A stretch of DNA of 64,000 nt from Niebla homalea (taxonomy: Eukaryota > Ascomycota > Lecanoromycetes > Lecanorales > Ramalinaceae): the NCBI GenBank assembly GCA_019925105.1, contig JAHGAU010000018.1, positions 310,001 to 374,000 of the forward strand, written 5' to 3'. Numbering within the stretch: position 1 is the stretch's first letter; each line of letters starts with the position of its first letter. The translations under genes and the position numbers were made by a program. The notes beneath the pieces are model-generated. The model saw only the letters and a list, made by a program, of their open reading frames with translations. It did no database searches and was not told the DNA's origin. Shown piece by piece: positions 44,521-58,820 of this stretch.

Positions 44521-47500
44521 GCGGCCGCTAACCCTTTTCAGCTAAAGCCGGGGTTATCGCGGCCGTAGTACTTATACGTTTAAGCGTAAAACTTTGGATA
44601 TAAAATAGATCTATATAATAAATAGAAAGTCCCATAGAATATACGGAATTAATAATTAGTTAATTAAGAAAGGTATTTTAAACGGTTTTAATCGTTAATA
44701 TCGGAAAAGTATTAAAACTTCTTATATATATATAGAATAATATGGTTTTTATTTATTAATATATAATAATAATATCTACTTATACCTTATATTTAATAAG
44801 TTATTTAATTATTTACTAAATTAATTAATAATCTACGATTATAGGCCGATAAATTATTTATAGGTAAAATAAGTATTTTTATTTACTCCTTTATATATTA
44901 TTTTAATTATATTATTCATTCCGTATAATATCTTAAATAGCTTAAATATATAAATTAAGTAAGTTAAAGAGTAAATAATATAATAATCGTATTTCGCTAT
45001 TTTCTATTATATAGATTAAGCGATTAAAAAAACATTTATTTAGCCTTTTCCTTTTTTACTTTTTTATATTTTATAACTTATTAACCTATAAGTACCTTAT
45101 AAGTCCTTCTACCTTCTTTTTCTGCTTTTTTTACCTTCCCCGTTTTGCTTTTTTCTTTATATACTTGCTTTAATAAGCTTTTCCATATACTTAATATTAT
45201 TTAATTATAATAAACGCTAAGAATATTCGCTATATTACGTTAAAAAAGAAGAAGGAAAAAAGGGAAAAATTAAAGAAACCGATAAATTAAATAAAATTAA
45301 AAAAGATAAATAAACTGAAATTATATCTAAAAGGATTAACCGCGGTATCCTTTTATAGTAAAAAAAAAGAAAATCCCGATAATACTATAGAAGAGAATAT
45401 CGGATAAAAGGATATTATATAAAAGGATATTATAGAAGAGGATATTAAATAAAAGGATATTATATAAAAGGATATTATAAAAAAAGAATCTATAGAAGAA
45501 AATAAACGTAATAAAAAAAAGGGCAATAATAATAATAAGTATAATAGAATTATAATAAAGGTTCATTAAGAATAACGGGGTATCTTATAAATCTTAAGGA
45601 GAACGTTACCGATAATCTTATTAAGGTTTATAATAAAACGGGAAAAGTATTAAAACCTTTTATCCGTTTTAATTAAGCGAAGAAATATTATATAATATAT
45701 TATATTATCTTTAACTTAAACGATTTTATTTTAAGATTATTTTTATTTATTATATATTTCTTAAACGTTAACTTTAACGGATATAATATATTTATTAACT
45801 TAAGTATTTAAGATAACGGAGAAATTAAATATTATAAGGTTAAGATTAATAATTTTATATATATTTAATTTATATTACGCTTAATTAATAAATAATTAAT
45901 AGATTAAATTAATAAATTTAATAAGAATAAGATAATCCGAGCCGGCCGTTATCTTTTTGGTATCGCCGTAAAGGAATACTATGATAAAGGCAATAAGGAT
46001 ATATATAGGCGTTTAATAGCTTAAGCTAAATAATATTATCTTTAATATCGGAGTTTATAATTATTATATAATAAAAAAGGGAAAAGTTAATATATATATC
46101 GCCCCTTATATGAAAATAAGTACTATAAGATCCTTACGTAAAAAATCGAAAATTATATTAAAATCTAAAGGTTTCTGGGTTATTTAAAAGATATTATTAT
46201 TAAAAAGGCTTATTAAAATGCGGGAAAACCGTTAATCTTAAATTTAAAGAAGTCAATTTATTATATAAAAAATTTAATTAAAATATTAAAAGTAGAAATT
46301 AAAGTATTTAGGAAAACGTATAAAGGAAAAGAAAATAAAATGAAATTTAATAATAAAAAGAACTCGGGAAATAAAATAAAGTCTAACGGTAAATTAAGCT
46401 CGGGAAATAAAATGAAATCTAATAATAAAGTAATTTTAAAGGACGGATTTAAAGGTAATAATAACGGTACTTTTAACGTAAGCAATATAAAGAACCTTTT
46501 AAATTCCGTATAATATAAGAAGTCTTAATAGTCTTATAATAGTTTAAATAATTTAACTTTAACGGTAATAAACAATATAATAAATATAAAAATAGGATAT
46601 ATACGGCCGTATTAAAGGATAATAGGCGACCAAGCTTATAAATAATTAAATTATATAATTTTGTTAATATTTAACATTTATTTTCTACTTATTTATTTTT
46701 ACTATTAATTTACTATTAGATATTAAAACCGCGCAGCGTGGTTTTAATATTTAATAATAGTTTATTATTATAACGTTAATTAAGAAACAATAATATTTAG
46801 GATAAATAATTATAATATTATTAAAAAATAAATAAATTAAAAAGGGCACTTAAGGAAATATTTCATTAATAATTTCAGAGTTTCCTTAATATTTCCCTTA
46901 TCGGTTAACCTTTCTTTATTATTATAGTATCTACTTTAGCTTTAATCGTTATAAGCTTAATTAATTTAATCGATACCGATAATTACGTTATTAATAGTAT
47001 TTTTAATAAGGACTTTAAGTAGATTAAGATTTATAATTCAGCATAAGAGTAGTTAAATAACGTTATAAAGATTTTCAATATTGCTTCGGAAAGATAAGAA
47101 ATCTATAAAGTTATTATTATTAAAGCTTAAGCGGTTGTATTATAAAACCAATTATAAAAGGTTAAATTCATTAATAAGAAAAGCGTTATATAAGAATTAT
47201 AATTACTTATTATTAAGAGTATTATTAATATTTTCCGGTTTAAATGAAAACGAAAAAAGGTAATAATTTAAACAATTTAATTAAAGTGGACCGTTAACGT
47301 TATAGATTGGACCTTTAAAACCATATCGGAAGGTACTTTGGTATCGATAACTTTAATATTTAAAAAATGGATTTACTATAAGCGAAGTAATTGATTACTT
47401 AGGTTACGCTGGAAAGGCTATAAAAAATCAAGACCGGGAAAAACTCCGAATAACGGATTATTATTAAGGATTAACGTATTCTTAATAATATAGATTTAAT

Positions 47501-50500
47501 AATAATTACTTAATTAAAGGATTTCTTTTTATTAAATACTTAAGAAATATTCAATTATAAATTAACGGATTATATTCTGGAGGTTAATAATTACTTATAG
47601 ATTAATAAAAATAATATACCGTAAAGTACCGAGTAACTATAGGATAATTAAGATAAATCGGAATTAACCGATTCTTTAAATAATACGGAATAAAAGGAAA
47701 ATATTTAAAATATAGAGGAAGATATTTAAGATACGGAGACGGAAAAAAACACTATTATTCCCGGAAAACCTCGGAAATAAGTATATTATTATAATATTAA
47801 TTATTTTATAATTAATTGGCTAAATTATATGGACCTTTTTAACGTAAATATAAATAAATATAATATTATTTTTAATACTTTAAGGGTATATATTAAAGTA
47901 AAACGGCGGAAGTTAAAAGGTAAGTTAACCGGTTATTATTAATATCTCTTTAAGATCGTTAATTTCCTTAATTTATAAATAAAGAGTATAAGATATTAGG
48001 AACTATATTATTGGCTTTTAACGTATTAATAATATTACGTTTACTTTAAAGAATTTTAAACGTAAAATAAATTCTTTATATAATTTTAACTTAATACTTA
48101 ACTAGAAATTAAGGTTAATAGTTTAAATATTTACGTAATCCCCCTTATTAAATAATTATTACTATATAATATCTCCGATAATATAATTAAGAATATCGTG
48201 GATATAATCGTTAATTTTAGGTCCTATATTCTTTAAGAAAAAGATAATAATCTAATTATTAACGATCTCTTTAATTAATTATAGGAAGGCGATATTATTA
48301 ATCTTTTATTGGAAGAATTTAATATATATAATTATTATTAAAGGGAGCGTAATAGCATTAATAATAAAGGTTAATTATAAATAATAATTTACTTTTTTAT
48401 TTAATAGATTATTCGGCAAGATATTACGTTTTAAACATTATATATTTACCTTCACTTAAACCGTAACCTAAAACTTATAATATATCCTTATTATATAAAG
48501 TATACCCGCCCTTAAGATACGATTTTATTCTGATATATCGATATAAATATTCCTTTATATCTGGAGAATAATTATAAAGGTAATATTATTTAAAACTCCG
48601 TTTTATTCAATAATAAGACGGATTATAATTATATAGAGATTATACCCGGGTTTTATTGGTTTATCGTAACTTAATAAGCTAATATTAAAAATAAGGAGAA
48701 AATTGTTTTTACGTTAGACGACTATATTTATAATATTAAGGATATATAGATAAAGGCGGACGTAAAGGTATTCAGCGATTTTATATTAATATTAATCGTT
48801 AAAGGAAATATATAAATTAATAAACCCGAGATTATATATAATTTAATAGAGAACCGTAACGGTAATTTAAGGAGGATAGTCTTACCTTAGTTCGTTAAAG
48901 TTTAAAAGGACGGCGAAATATTAAATAATGTAAAGTTTAAGAGATAGAATTATTTAAATAATTATTATTTAATATAAACGGTACCGGACCTTATACCTTT
49001 AAGTCTTATTAATAAATATAATCGGCTCCCATATAAGTTTCCGGTATTAATATAATTTATTTTTAAAAGCCCTATTTTTAATACTTTCCTTTATAAGGTC
49101 TTATAGGATAACTTTTTTATCTAAATCGAAACGAATAAATTCCTTTAGGCTAACTCGGTAACTATAAAATAAATGGTTAATAATTATCGCTAGAATATAA
49201 TTTATACGGTTTAATCGGTTTATCCGTATATAATAATTATAAAAAGGCCTTTTTACTATTAAAAGCTTTTATAATATATAAAATAAGTATAAAAGTAAAT
49301 AATAAATAATATTAATTAGTCCTTTTTCTTTAATAATAATTTAAAGTTTATTTATACTTTACTATAAATAATATTCCCCTTATTTTATAATAAGAAATAT
49401 TAATATACTCCTTAAGTAAAATAACCGTAATATTTCAGTTCTATATATTAATAATAGCCGGGAAATAAAATTTAACCTATTTTATCCTTTATTCCTGGTA
49501 CCGTAAGGTATAAGTTAAAGTTATCCTTAAAATTAAACTAGATTTTGTAATATATACTTTATGAAAATTTAAGGGTTATAATCTTTAAAAAAGGATATAG
49601 TTTAAAGCGAAATCTTTATATAATTTATATATCGCTAGTTATACTTTCTATACCGTAATAGCAGGATTAATAAAATAAATTTCAATAATAAAAAAAAGCT
49701 TTTACGGCAGGATAACTATATTAAACTCCGCCGGATAATATATTAAGGCTATAATTAACTTATATTCTTAGTAAAACTTAAGTTTATCCGCGTATAATTA
49801 CTCTTAATTTAACTAAAGATATACTTATAAGTAAGGTTAAGTAATCAGTTTCTCCTCCGCCGTAATAATTGGGCCTAGAAACCTGTAGAAATTCTTATAA
49901 GCTTTTAACGCGATATCCCTTTAATTTTTTATTCGAGATTCATTATTATAATTGATTATACTTAAACGCTTATTATTAATATCTAGGATCTAAAATTCGA
50001 TTATTTTAAATTCAATGAATACTAACGTTAACCGGTAAATATATTCTTCTTTACTATAATAATTATTAACTCCGGTTATAGTAAGATTATAAATAATATA
50101 AATTATATTATAACCTTTACCCTTAAAAATTTTAAATATCTGGCAGAATAATTAATCGATATACTTCCTTTAAACTTAAAGGATACGGTATCATTATTAG
50201 GTAAACTGGATATTATAATGGTCCATATTTATAATATTTAATTAATAGGGCAATTTATCTAATTTAAATTTAATAAGCTTTTTATACTCATTATGGCTAT
50301 TATTAACTTTAAGGATAAGATTTCTAATACGATTAATATTTCTTAATATAATCTTATAATAATAAAAGGGTAAGAGCCCTTAATAATAAGTTTAATAGAA
50401 AAAGACGTAATATTAATATAAAAACTTTATAGCCTTTTAATTAATCGCTTTATTAACTTAAAGAATCGTAAATATATAAGGCTTAATCTTAAGAATACCG

Positions 50501-53500
50501 GTCCTGGAGTCGGCGATAATATAATTATAATTAAAGTAATAACCGTAAATTAGATTTCAGACTTTATTAAAATATTTATTTATACCGGTTATATTAATTA
50601 TTAAAGAATATAATAACAATAATAAGCCAATAAATAATTTAATAGTTAAAAGAATTAAGAATAAAACGGTTAAAAAGTTTATTAAATAGTTAAAGTATTT
50701 ATATAATACTTAAAATAACGGGTATAAGCGGAAGTAAATTATTATTTTACTATAATATAACCGTACCGCGTAACTTTAATATTTAAGTTATATATCTTAT
50801 TAAGATTGCTGGTTAAAAGGTTTAACGCTAAAGGTTATACGTTTTTTTTAAATAAGTTTAACCCTATTTTACGTATTACCGCCTTATTTTTATTTTAAAA
50901 CCTTTAATCTTTTATTATATTTTCTATTTTCCTATAACGGGCCTTAATCCATAATGGCGGATAAAGGACGGCCGTTTTCACCTTTATCGGATCTGTTTTT
51001 AAGCTTACCTACTAGGCCCCTTTTACCGTAATTTATTAATTACCGCTTTAATAATTTTCCCGCCAAGGGATTATTATTATTGCTTTCTGGCTTACGGTTT
51101 AATTAAATTTATTCTTCCTTATCTTTTAAATCGGCTTCCTTTAATAATAATTCTTTATTATTAACGTTTTTATTATTAAGAAAACATTCCTTTTCCTTTA
51201 TTAATTTAATTTTATTAAACTATTAATTAAAATTATCCAAGAAATCGCGGAAGCGGTAATATAAATATTATACCTATAATAAAAAACTTAAAGAAATATT
51301 AAATTATATTTAAGAGTTAAAATAAAGTATAAAAAATTTCTTAATTATACTTATAGAAAATGAACGCCTTTATTTTATACGTAAAGCTTAACGTTAATTC
51401 CTTGATTTTATTTTTATTAATTTAATAAGTAATAATCGGTTCTCGGAAATAATTAAATATAAAAAAGCAATAAACGCGTTTAAAAGAAAAAGCTTAATAT
51501 AATTAAAGCTTAAATTATTAAAAAAGATCTACGCCGTTACTTAATATTTATCCCTTAAAATATAATACGCGCCGGGTAATAATAATAAATTTAATTTATT
51601 AACTTCCGTTTAATAAATAATACTTATTATTTAATTATTAATACTTAAGTACCTTAATTTATTTTAAGGTATTTATTATGCCGGAAATCTTCGGAAGGAT
51701 ATTAGGTAATATATTTATCTTACCGGGTTATAATAAACGATATTATTTACCGTTTTTTACCATATATTTTAATTAAGGTTATTAAATAACTTCTAGATTA
51801 TATTCAGATTATATTTTTATTAAAGGGGAGCTTAACGTTATATTCTTAATATATTATAGTACTTTAAGCTTTTTATTTTTTATATAATAATTTAAAGGAG
51901 AATAAGGGATTTTACTTTATACGGTATTAGGAATATTTAGGTACTCGGTTATAATTTAAGAACTATTATAACATATAATAACTTTGAATTTACTAAAGGG
52001 CAACGTAATAAGTAAATCGGAAATAGTTAAGACTTCAGATTTATTATAATAGTTTTAACGTTCAAGGGTAAAAACTTCGAGGATTACTTTTTAACTTAAG
52101 ATCTATAGCGACTTCGGGTAATCCTACTTTTACCGCTTAATATTATCCGTAAAATCGGATATAATAATAAGATTAAAAAATAGGTATTAATTATTTATAA
52201 CCTTATTATTCCGAATATTAATTAGTTTCTAGATCCGTTTTTATTATTTTAAGTCCTCTATTAGATGTTTTTATAATAAAGCGAATAATATTAAAGACTT
52301 TCTTTAATCTTACGTTATACCGACCCTCAATAAACGGAAGCCGTTTAAAATATCGTATTTCCCAATTAAATTAATTATAAAAAATAAAAGTATAATTTTA
52401 AATAATATTAATATCCTTAATAATATTTATAATATATAGTTCGGTATAGATAAAGGGAATATATTCTTCAGTTAAGGCCTTTATTTCGTCTTTAATAATC
52501 TTAAGACATAAAAGAGGATCTAAGTAGTTAAATTATTACGGTATAATATCTTAAAAAAATTATATAAGTGATTCGACTGGTTAATAGTGGGTATTAGGTT
52601 ATAATACCTTATATATAATTATATTTAATTAATTTATAGGATTTATTTCGGCGGAGGTACTCGGGCGGATCCTTTAACTTTTTAATATATTACGGATACG
52701 TGGGGCAGGATTAAGGTAGCGTAACTTAATAATTATAAGGCGCTTAAAGATTTAATCATATATAATTACCGGTTAAGAATTATAGGTCTTTAAATTCGAT
52801 TTTTTCGTTAAGAATAAAATACGGTTATTTAACGGTTAAAAAATATTTTACTTTAACTTAAATCGTAATATTAAATTTTATAAGAATCCGTTTTTAACTA
52901 GATTTCTTATTAAATATAACCTTAATTACCGAGAATAAAGGAAGATTTATAGTAACCCGTCTATAATTAAAAGTTCCAGAACTATTAACATTTTTATATA
53001 TTAACGGAGCTATTCTTAACGGTACGCTTTACCGTTAAATATAATAATATTAACCTCCTCCGATTTTCTCTATATTAAATAACTATTATATTTTAAGTAT
53101 AAATAAACAGCGCCTTAAATTACGCTTAAGCTCTCCTTTATATATTATATATTACCGATTCTCCTATAGCGGTAAAAAAACTCTAAAACGTAATACTACT
53201 TAATAATATAATTAACCTATATAAAAAGGAAGATATAAGTTTGGTAATAAATTACCTCTTTAAGCTCTTAAATAATTCCTTAAAAACCTTTTAATATAAA
53301 CGGTTATATTATTTTAAATATAATAATATTTTTCTATAGAATTGGGTATTTAATAACCTTTATTTTAATAAGGTTAAAACCGTAATTAAGTCCTCTTTTA
53401 AACGTTTAAATTCCGACCGTTATCCTTTAAAATCCGCTGCCGACGATATTTAGGCTTAAGCTATTTATTTTATATTACGATTTTTAATTCGATTTAAAAT

Positions 53501-56500
53501 AAACCGGTATTTACTTTATCCGACTATTTATCTTTACTTAAACGGTTTAAAAAAATTAAGTAATAATTATTTTAAATATAATAAGTAGTATTAAACTAAT
53601 AAAACTAACGATATTAATAAAATCCTTATTAATACTTTAAATATCTTTAATGCTCCTATTTTTATTAATATAGTAGATAATTTCGTAAACCCGACGAACC
53701 CAATAATCCCGGCGAGTATTTTATATAATAAATAATTTACCGGACCCTTTTAAATGCTATATAAATGTCCGGTAATTATATATTAAACCCATATAACGCG
53801 GTTTTATTGCTTAACCCTTAATTCTTCTGGTAATATATCCTTATATATTTATCTGCTTAAATTACGCTTATTAATTTAATAAGCTTACTGGTCGCCGGCG
53901 CTTTCTTCCAGATTAACTCTTAAGTAACTTACGTAAAATAATAATAAGAATATTTAAATTAAGTTCCTTTAATACTTAACGTTAATCGATTTAAAGTTTT
54001 AATTTAAGTTTTTATATTAAAGAACTATTTCCCGTTTATATATCCTTATTAATTTTAATGGTACTTTTTATTATAAAAGTATTTTACGATATTAAGTTAG
54101 ATATTATCGGAGCTCCGTTTTTATTATTACTTTAATTATTAATTAAGCGCTTATCCCGAAGCTCTTAAGAATATATATTAAGTAAAATCCCTTAAGGATC
54201 TGGTCCGGCCTTTATTAATTATAATTTTTTAACCTTAGATCGTAAAGAATTTAATAAGCTTTTACACAACCTTACCCTTCCCCGTTTCTTTTAATTTAAC
54301 CTCCTTAAATAGCCCACCGATATTAATTAGCTTTAACGTTATTCGTTAAAAGCCTCCATAAAAGATTATTATTTAACAGGAAGTGGTTCTTGGGTATTAT
54401 AAAGTCTCCTTTTCTTAAGTTTACGATCGTTTATAACTTTTTAGATTTTAAACATTTTACCGGAAGTAAAATTATTATTATTATTTTTATTAATAATCTT
54501 TAAAACCGTTTTTTTATATAAAGCTTATTTATTTTATATATTCTTTATTTAACGGCTTAAGTTATTTATATCCTTAATTATCGGTATATATATTAAGATG
54601 GTTTTTAGTATTTTATCCGGTATAATAAAAGAAAGAAAACACTTAAAATAAGAGAATAAAAAGAATATTATTATTAATTAATCTTTTTATTTATTAAGCT
54701 TAAACCGTAAATACTTCGCTTTTAATATATTTTTATTTATATTTAACTTTAATTCTTTATAAGCTGAAATAATTATTTAAAAATCTAAGTTATATATTAA
54801 ATAATAAAATCTTTCGGGCTTAAATAATCTATACTTATTATTAAAATAAATTAGATTAATCCTTCGGCTATATTTATTTAATAACGTATTTAAGAAGTCC
54901 TAAAGTTTATTAAGTATATTTCTTTTTTTATCGGTATCCTTATTCTTTTTATCTTTAAAGCGTTAATAGTTAATAACCCGCTATTTTCATTCGTTCTACC
55001 GCTTCTCGGCTTAAGGCATTATATTTAATAATAAAGGGTAAATTGAGCTTAATTGTTATTATTACGTATTACGCGATTTAATTATTAAAATAGTCTTGGC
55101 ATTAAAGAAGGTAATAGTTATTAATAGACCCGCTTAATATTAGGATTATTTATACCGATACTATATACGTTTATTATAATAATTATCCGTAGATAAAGGT
55201 AATCCTTTAATATACGTTAGAATAATATAATAGTATTTTCTTTATCTTAAGTCGCTATATCCGAAAAGAAAGGTATTATAACTTTATTAATTATAAATAG
55301 ATATTAAAGCTTAACCATTTACGACTTAAATAACTTATACGCCCTTTTAATATCCTTAATATTATTTATAAAAATGACGGTCTTTAATATCTTAAATGGA
55401 TTTATAATCGCTTTTACTAAGAAATATTATAAATTAAGTATTCCGTTCTTCGGGTTTTAAAGTTTACTTAATTAAATAAAGATCTTTAATCTATTTAATA
55501 ATATACAGATAACTTATATATTATTTAAAAAACCGTACTTCTCCTTAATATTAAATAATATTCGAGAATTTAATATTATAAAAACGCTTAAAAATAGGAT
55601 ATTATCCGGTAAGTATATACGTAAGATACTAAGCTAATAATATTCTAGACGGAAGTCTTTTTATTTATATATTAAGTAAAATTCGTCGATAATTAAAAAG
55701 CAAAGGCTAAAAGTATAAAATTTATACTATAAGACTTCCTCGTTAAAAGCTTTAAAATAAGCGATCTTTGGACTAATAAAAATTAATATTTATTAATATA
55801 ACGTTTTTACTTTATAGGATCGTAATATTATAAGTAAAGTATCCTTTACGTATTTACTTCTAACTATTAATATTATTATTATTGTTATTCAATATAAAAA
55901 ATTAATAATTATTGATAAAAGTTATTTTTAAATATTATTCTTTTTTTAAAGCTTTTAAAGGCATAATAATTAAGATATTCTTAATAAATTTATATATAAA
56001 AAATACGGCTTAAAATAATATGTTCTTCTTAAACCCCGTTTTTATAATTATAATCGTATTTAATTAATCTTTTAGAAGGCTTTTTAATATTAATATTTAT
56101 TCCGTTTTCGGCTTAAAATTAAACTTTTATTTAATTATATTAACGATATACGTGGATAATATTAAATTAATTATCGACTCTATATTAATAATTTTAAGCT
56201 TTTAAAGGCGATAAATAATATTAAAATACTATATATAAGGGTATTTATGGTTACTTTAATTAATTTCGGCGTTTATTATGGGCTTAAGTATTTATTACGT
56301 AATAAAAGATTAAGTTAGGAGGGGTTATTATTACTTTTTATAGGTTGGGATTCCGTAAGTTTTCTGGGAATTTTTATGTTACGTTATAAGAGAATAAAGT
56401 AACGATAAGAAATAAGAAAAAAACTTATTATAATTAAATATTTAAATTTTAAATAAAAAATAAAAGTAAGTTAATATAATATCGTAATTATAATAAGTAT

Positions 56501-56664
56501 AGAATTGAACTATAAATATAGATAATAGTGGATTTTTTATAAAGTAAAAAAATTTCTATGGCGCATTATTAAAATAAGGCGGATCAGATAAAAATACGGG
56601 CTTTTAAGCTTAAACGCGTAGAAGAAAGGCTTATTTATCAGCATTTAATTTGAAGGGGCTTAGA

Positions 56665-56732
56665 TACGGGCCCTAACCCGAAGGGGCTTAGGGCCGGGCT
56701 CTTTCTCCGCAGCGGCTGAGGGACTGAGGCAA
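56665..56732 (-). repeat. Right terminal inverted repeat of the 12.28-kb element
   Basis: It contains cccgaaggggcttagggcc and ends ctgagggactgaggcaa. A second cttgaaggggcttag-like block lies just inside (56647-56662), so the subterminal repeat is doubled on this side. Confidence 0.75.
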
Positions 56733-56740
56733 GGTGGTGG

Positions 56741-58760
56741 TATTGCATGGAGTATTACTGAGCCGTCATACGACGGTGCCAAGACACTACCATAATGCGT
56801 ATAAATATTATTACCTAGCCGTACATCTTATATTATTTAGGTATTTTATATAGATAGCACCATACTTCCTAAATAAATTATATGCAATCGATATATATAT
56901 TATCAACTCTTATACGTCTGATAGTTATAAGCCCGGTATCGCATACCATTATAACCACTTATTTATCGATTAATTTAAATGCTTAATTAACCATTTAAAA
57001 AGGGCTTAAATTGAGTCCTTAAGGTTAATATATTATATATAAAATGAAAACAGAAAAGGAATTAAAAAGCATAATAAGCTTATTACTTATTATTCTTTTA
57101 TAATATTAAAATATGTTTATATAAAGTTAAGCTTATTACCTTAAAAAATTAAGACTTATAGCTTACTATCATTAAAAGTAAGATTATTAAATATTATATT
57201 TAAAAGCTTATTAATTTTATTTTTATAATAAAATTAATAAGCTTAATTAAATTATTAATATTAATATAACCCGTTATTATAACGGATAAAGTAATTAATT
57301 TAAAGGTATTATTAACTTATAAATACGATTTATAACTATAAAAATTAAAATTATAAAAATAGAAAAAATAATATACGTCTTTATTAAAATAACCGATTAT
57401 ATATATTTAATAATCAATAAAGCGAACTTTATTTACTTTAAGGATATAAATTATTACCTATAGAGTTATTTATATATTCTTAAAATTAAACTTATATTTT
57501 TAAATTCCGTTTATTCTTTAACGGTAAAGAAAGAATATTATAAAATTAAAACAGGACCTAATTTTCATTGAAATATTAAAGTATAATTTAATAAGTATAT
57601 TTAGGTACTTATAAAAGCCAAAAATTATAATATCTTTAAAGCATTAAATAAAAAATGAATGTATTATAATTTTATTAATATAATTAAAAAATAAATTCTT
57701 ATATTAATATAGCTTTATAAGTTCAATATAAATAACCTAATTAACTTCTTAATCGCTTTTATTAATTTAAAAAAGCAGTTTTATAATTATATACGGTATA
57801 ATATAAAGAAATCGACTCCGTTTTATTTAACCTTTATTATTAAGAAAAATTAAAATAATATTAAGAAAAATAATAAATTTATATTTAAGGGTAAAAGTAT
57901 TAAGTTAAAAAAATCTTTCTATAATATTAAATATTAACTTAACGAATACGATTATTTATATACAAACCGACTTAATCGACCTATTAACTTTAACTCCGAT
58001 CTTATACTTAAGAAATAAATAAATAATAAGCTTAAGGATATAAAGATAGAAAAGAAAATTAATTAAGCTTTTAAAAAATCTAAAAACTTTAAATTCAAAT
58101 AAAATAATTTATTTATACCGGTTTAAAATAATAATAATAACTTTAATATATTTAATATAAAATAAAAGTCTTATATATTATAATTATTATAAATTTTAAA
58201 TTTTAACTTAAATTCTTATATTTATAATAAAACGATAAAAAACCGGTTTATTAAAGAAATAAATAAAAAGAACGATATTATTATCCCTAGGAATAATAAC
58301 CTTAAAATCACTATTTATAGTAAAATCGAGGTAAATATCGATACCCTTAAAGGTAATAATTTTATTATACTTTATAACGTTACGTATATACTTAACTTTA
58401 TAATTACCGTTATATCCGGTATTATCCTTCTAAATAAGGGTATTTTTTTTAATATTAAACGTTCTTATTTTTATAATAATAAATAAATAAGAATACTGGT
58501 TAAAAGGATTAATAAATTTTATATATTTAAAGATAATATTAATTAAGTTAATATTATATTTATAACCGGTAAACATATTGTTAAATTAATAAATATAAAC
58601 CAATAATATTAACTTTTTATATACGCTATTAATAAAGTAATATAGTACTTTTAATAAATAATTAAGGGGGTAAAAATTATTAATAATTTTAAAACTTTAA
58701 ATATAAGCAATTATAAAAATTATATTTTATTAAAAGCTTACCGGATTATATTAAAATCCT
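56741..58760 (+). mobile_element. Copia copy D: rest of 5' LTR, gag and protease region, truncated by a LINE
   Basis: The LTR resumes at tattgcatggag and ends acgtctgata at 56923. The following 1.8 kb is the reverse complement of about 41900-43740 in copy C. It codes on the + strand, with gag first and, near 58300-58450, a protease segment ('NNLKITIYSKIEVNIDT', 'LKGNNFIILYNVTYI'; relatives have G.G.V.I.....G....L.NV.YVP). It breaks at 58760 where an unrelated LINE begins, so the integrase-RT half must lie beyond the LINE. RIPped throughout. Confidence 0.85.
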
Positions 58761-58820
58761 GATAAACGCCAGCGCTAATATACCGGTATTAATAAGATAC
58801 CTTATACGCGATAAAGAAAG

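Larger units (their letters stand above)
44453..56732. mobile_element. 12.28-kb element with terminal inverted repeats and 8-bp TSD, family unknown, RIPped
   Basis: Both ends carry a related inverted repeat of about 60-70 bp. The left end starts ttgcctcaggccctcag and contains ggctaagccccttcaggtta (near 44494-44514). The right end contains its complement near 56674-56695 and ends ctgagggactgaggcaa. GGTGGTGG is present on each side (44445-44452, 56733-56740). The element interrupts an LTR whose two halves fit together exactly when it is removed. The interior is RIP-saturated. On the minus strand, 52300-54600 shows long readings broken mostly by Gln-type stops ('FTSGKMFKI', 'LVNYLLYKILAGIIGF'-like), and on the + strand a Lys/Asn-rich tract lies at 46270-46500. 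I found no RT or P-loop motif. An 8-bp duplication with TIRs fits hAT- or KDZ/Zisupton-type DNA transposons; this is inference only. Confidence 0.75.

Noticed and set aside
45336..45566. 76-codon minus-strand ORF rich in Phe/Ile/Leu/Tyr
   Set aside because: It comes from a short AT-rich tandem-like tract (aggatattatata-type units) inside the 12.28-kb element; hydrophobic codons follow from composition.
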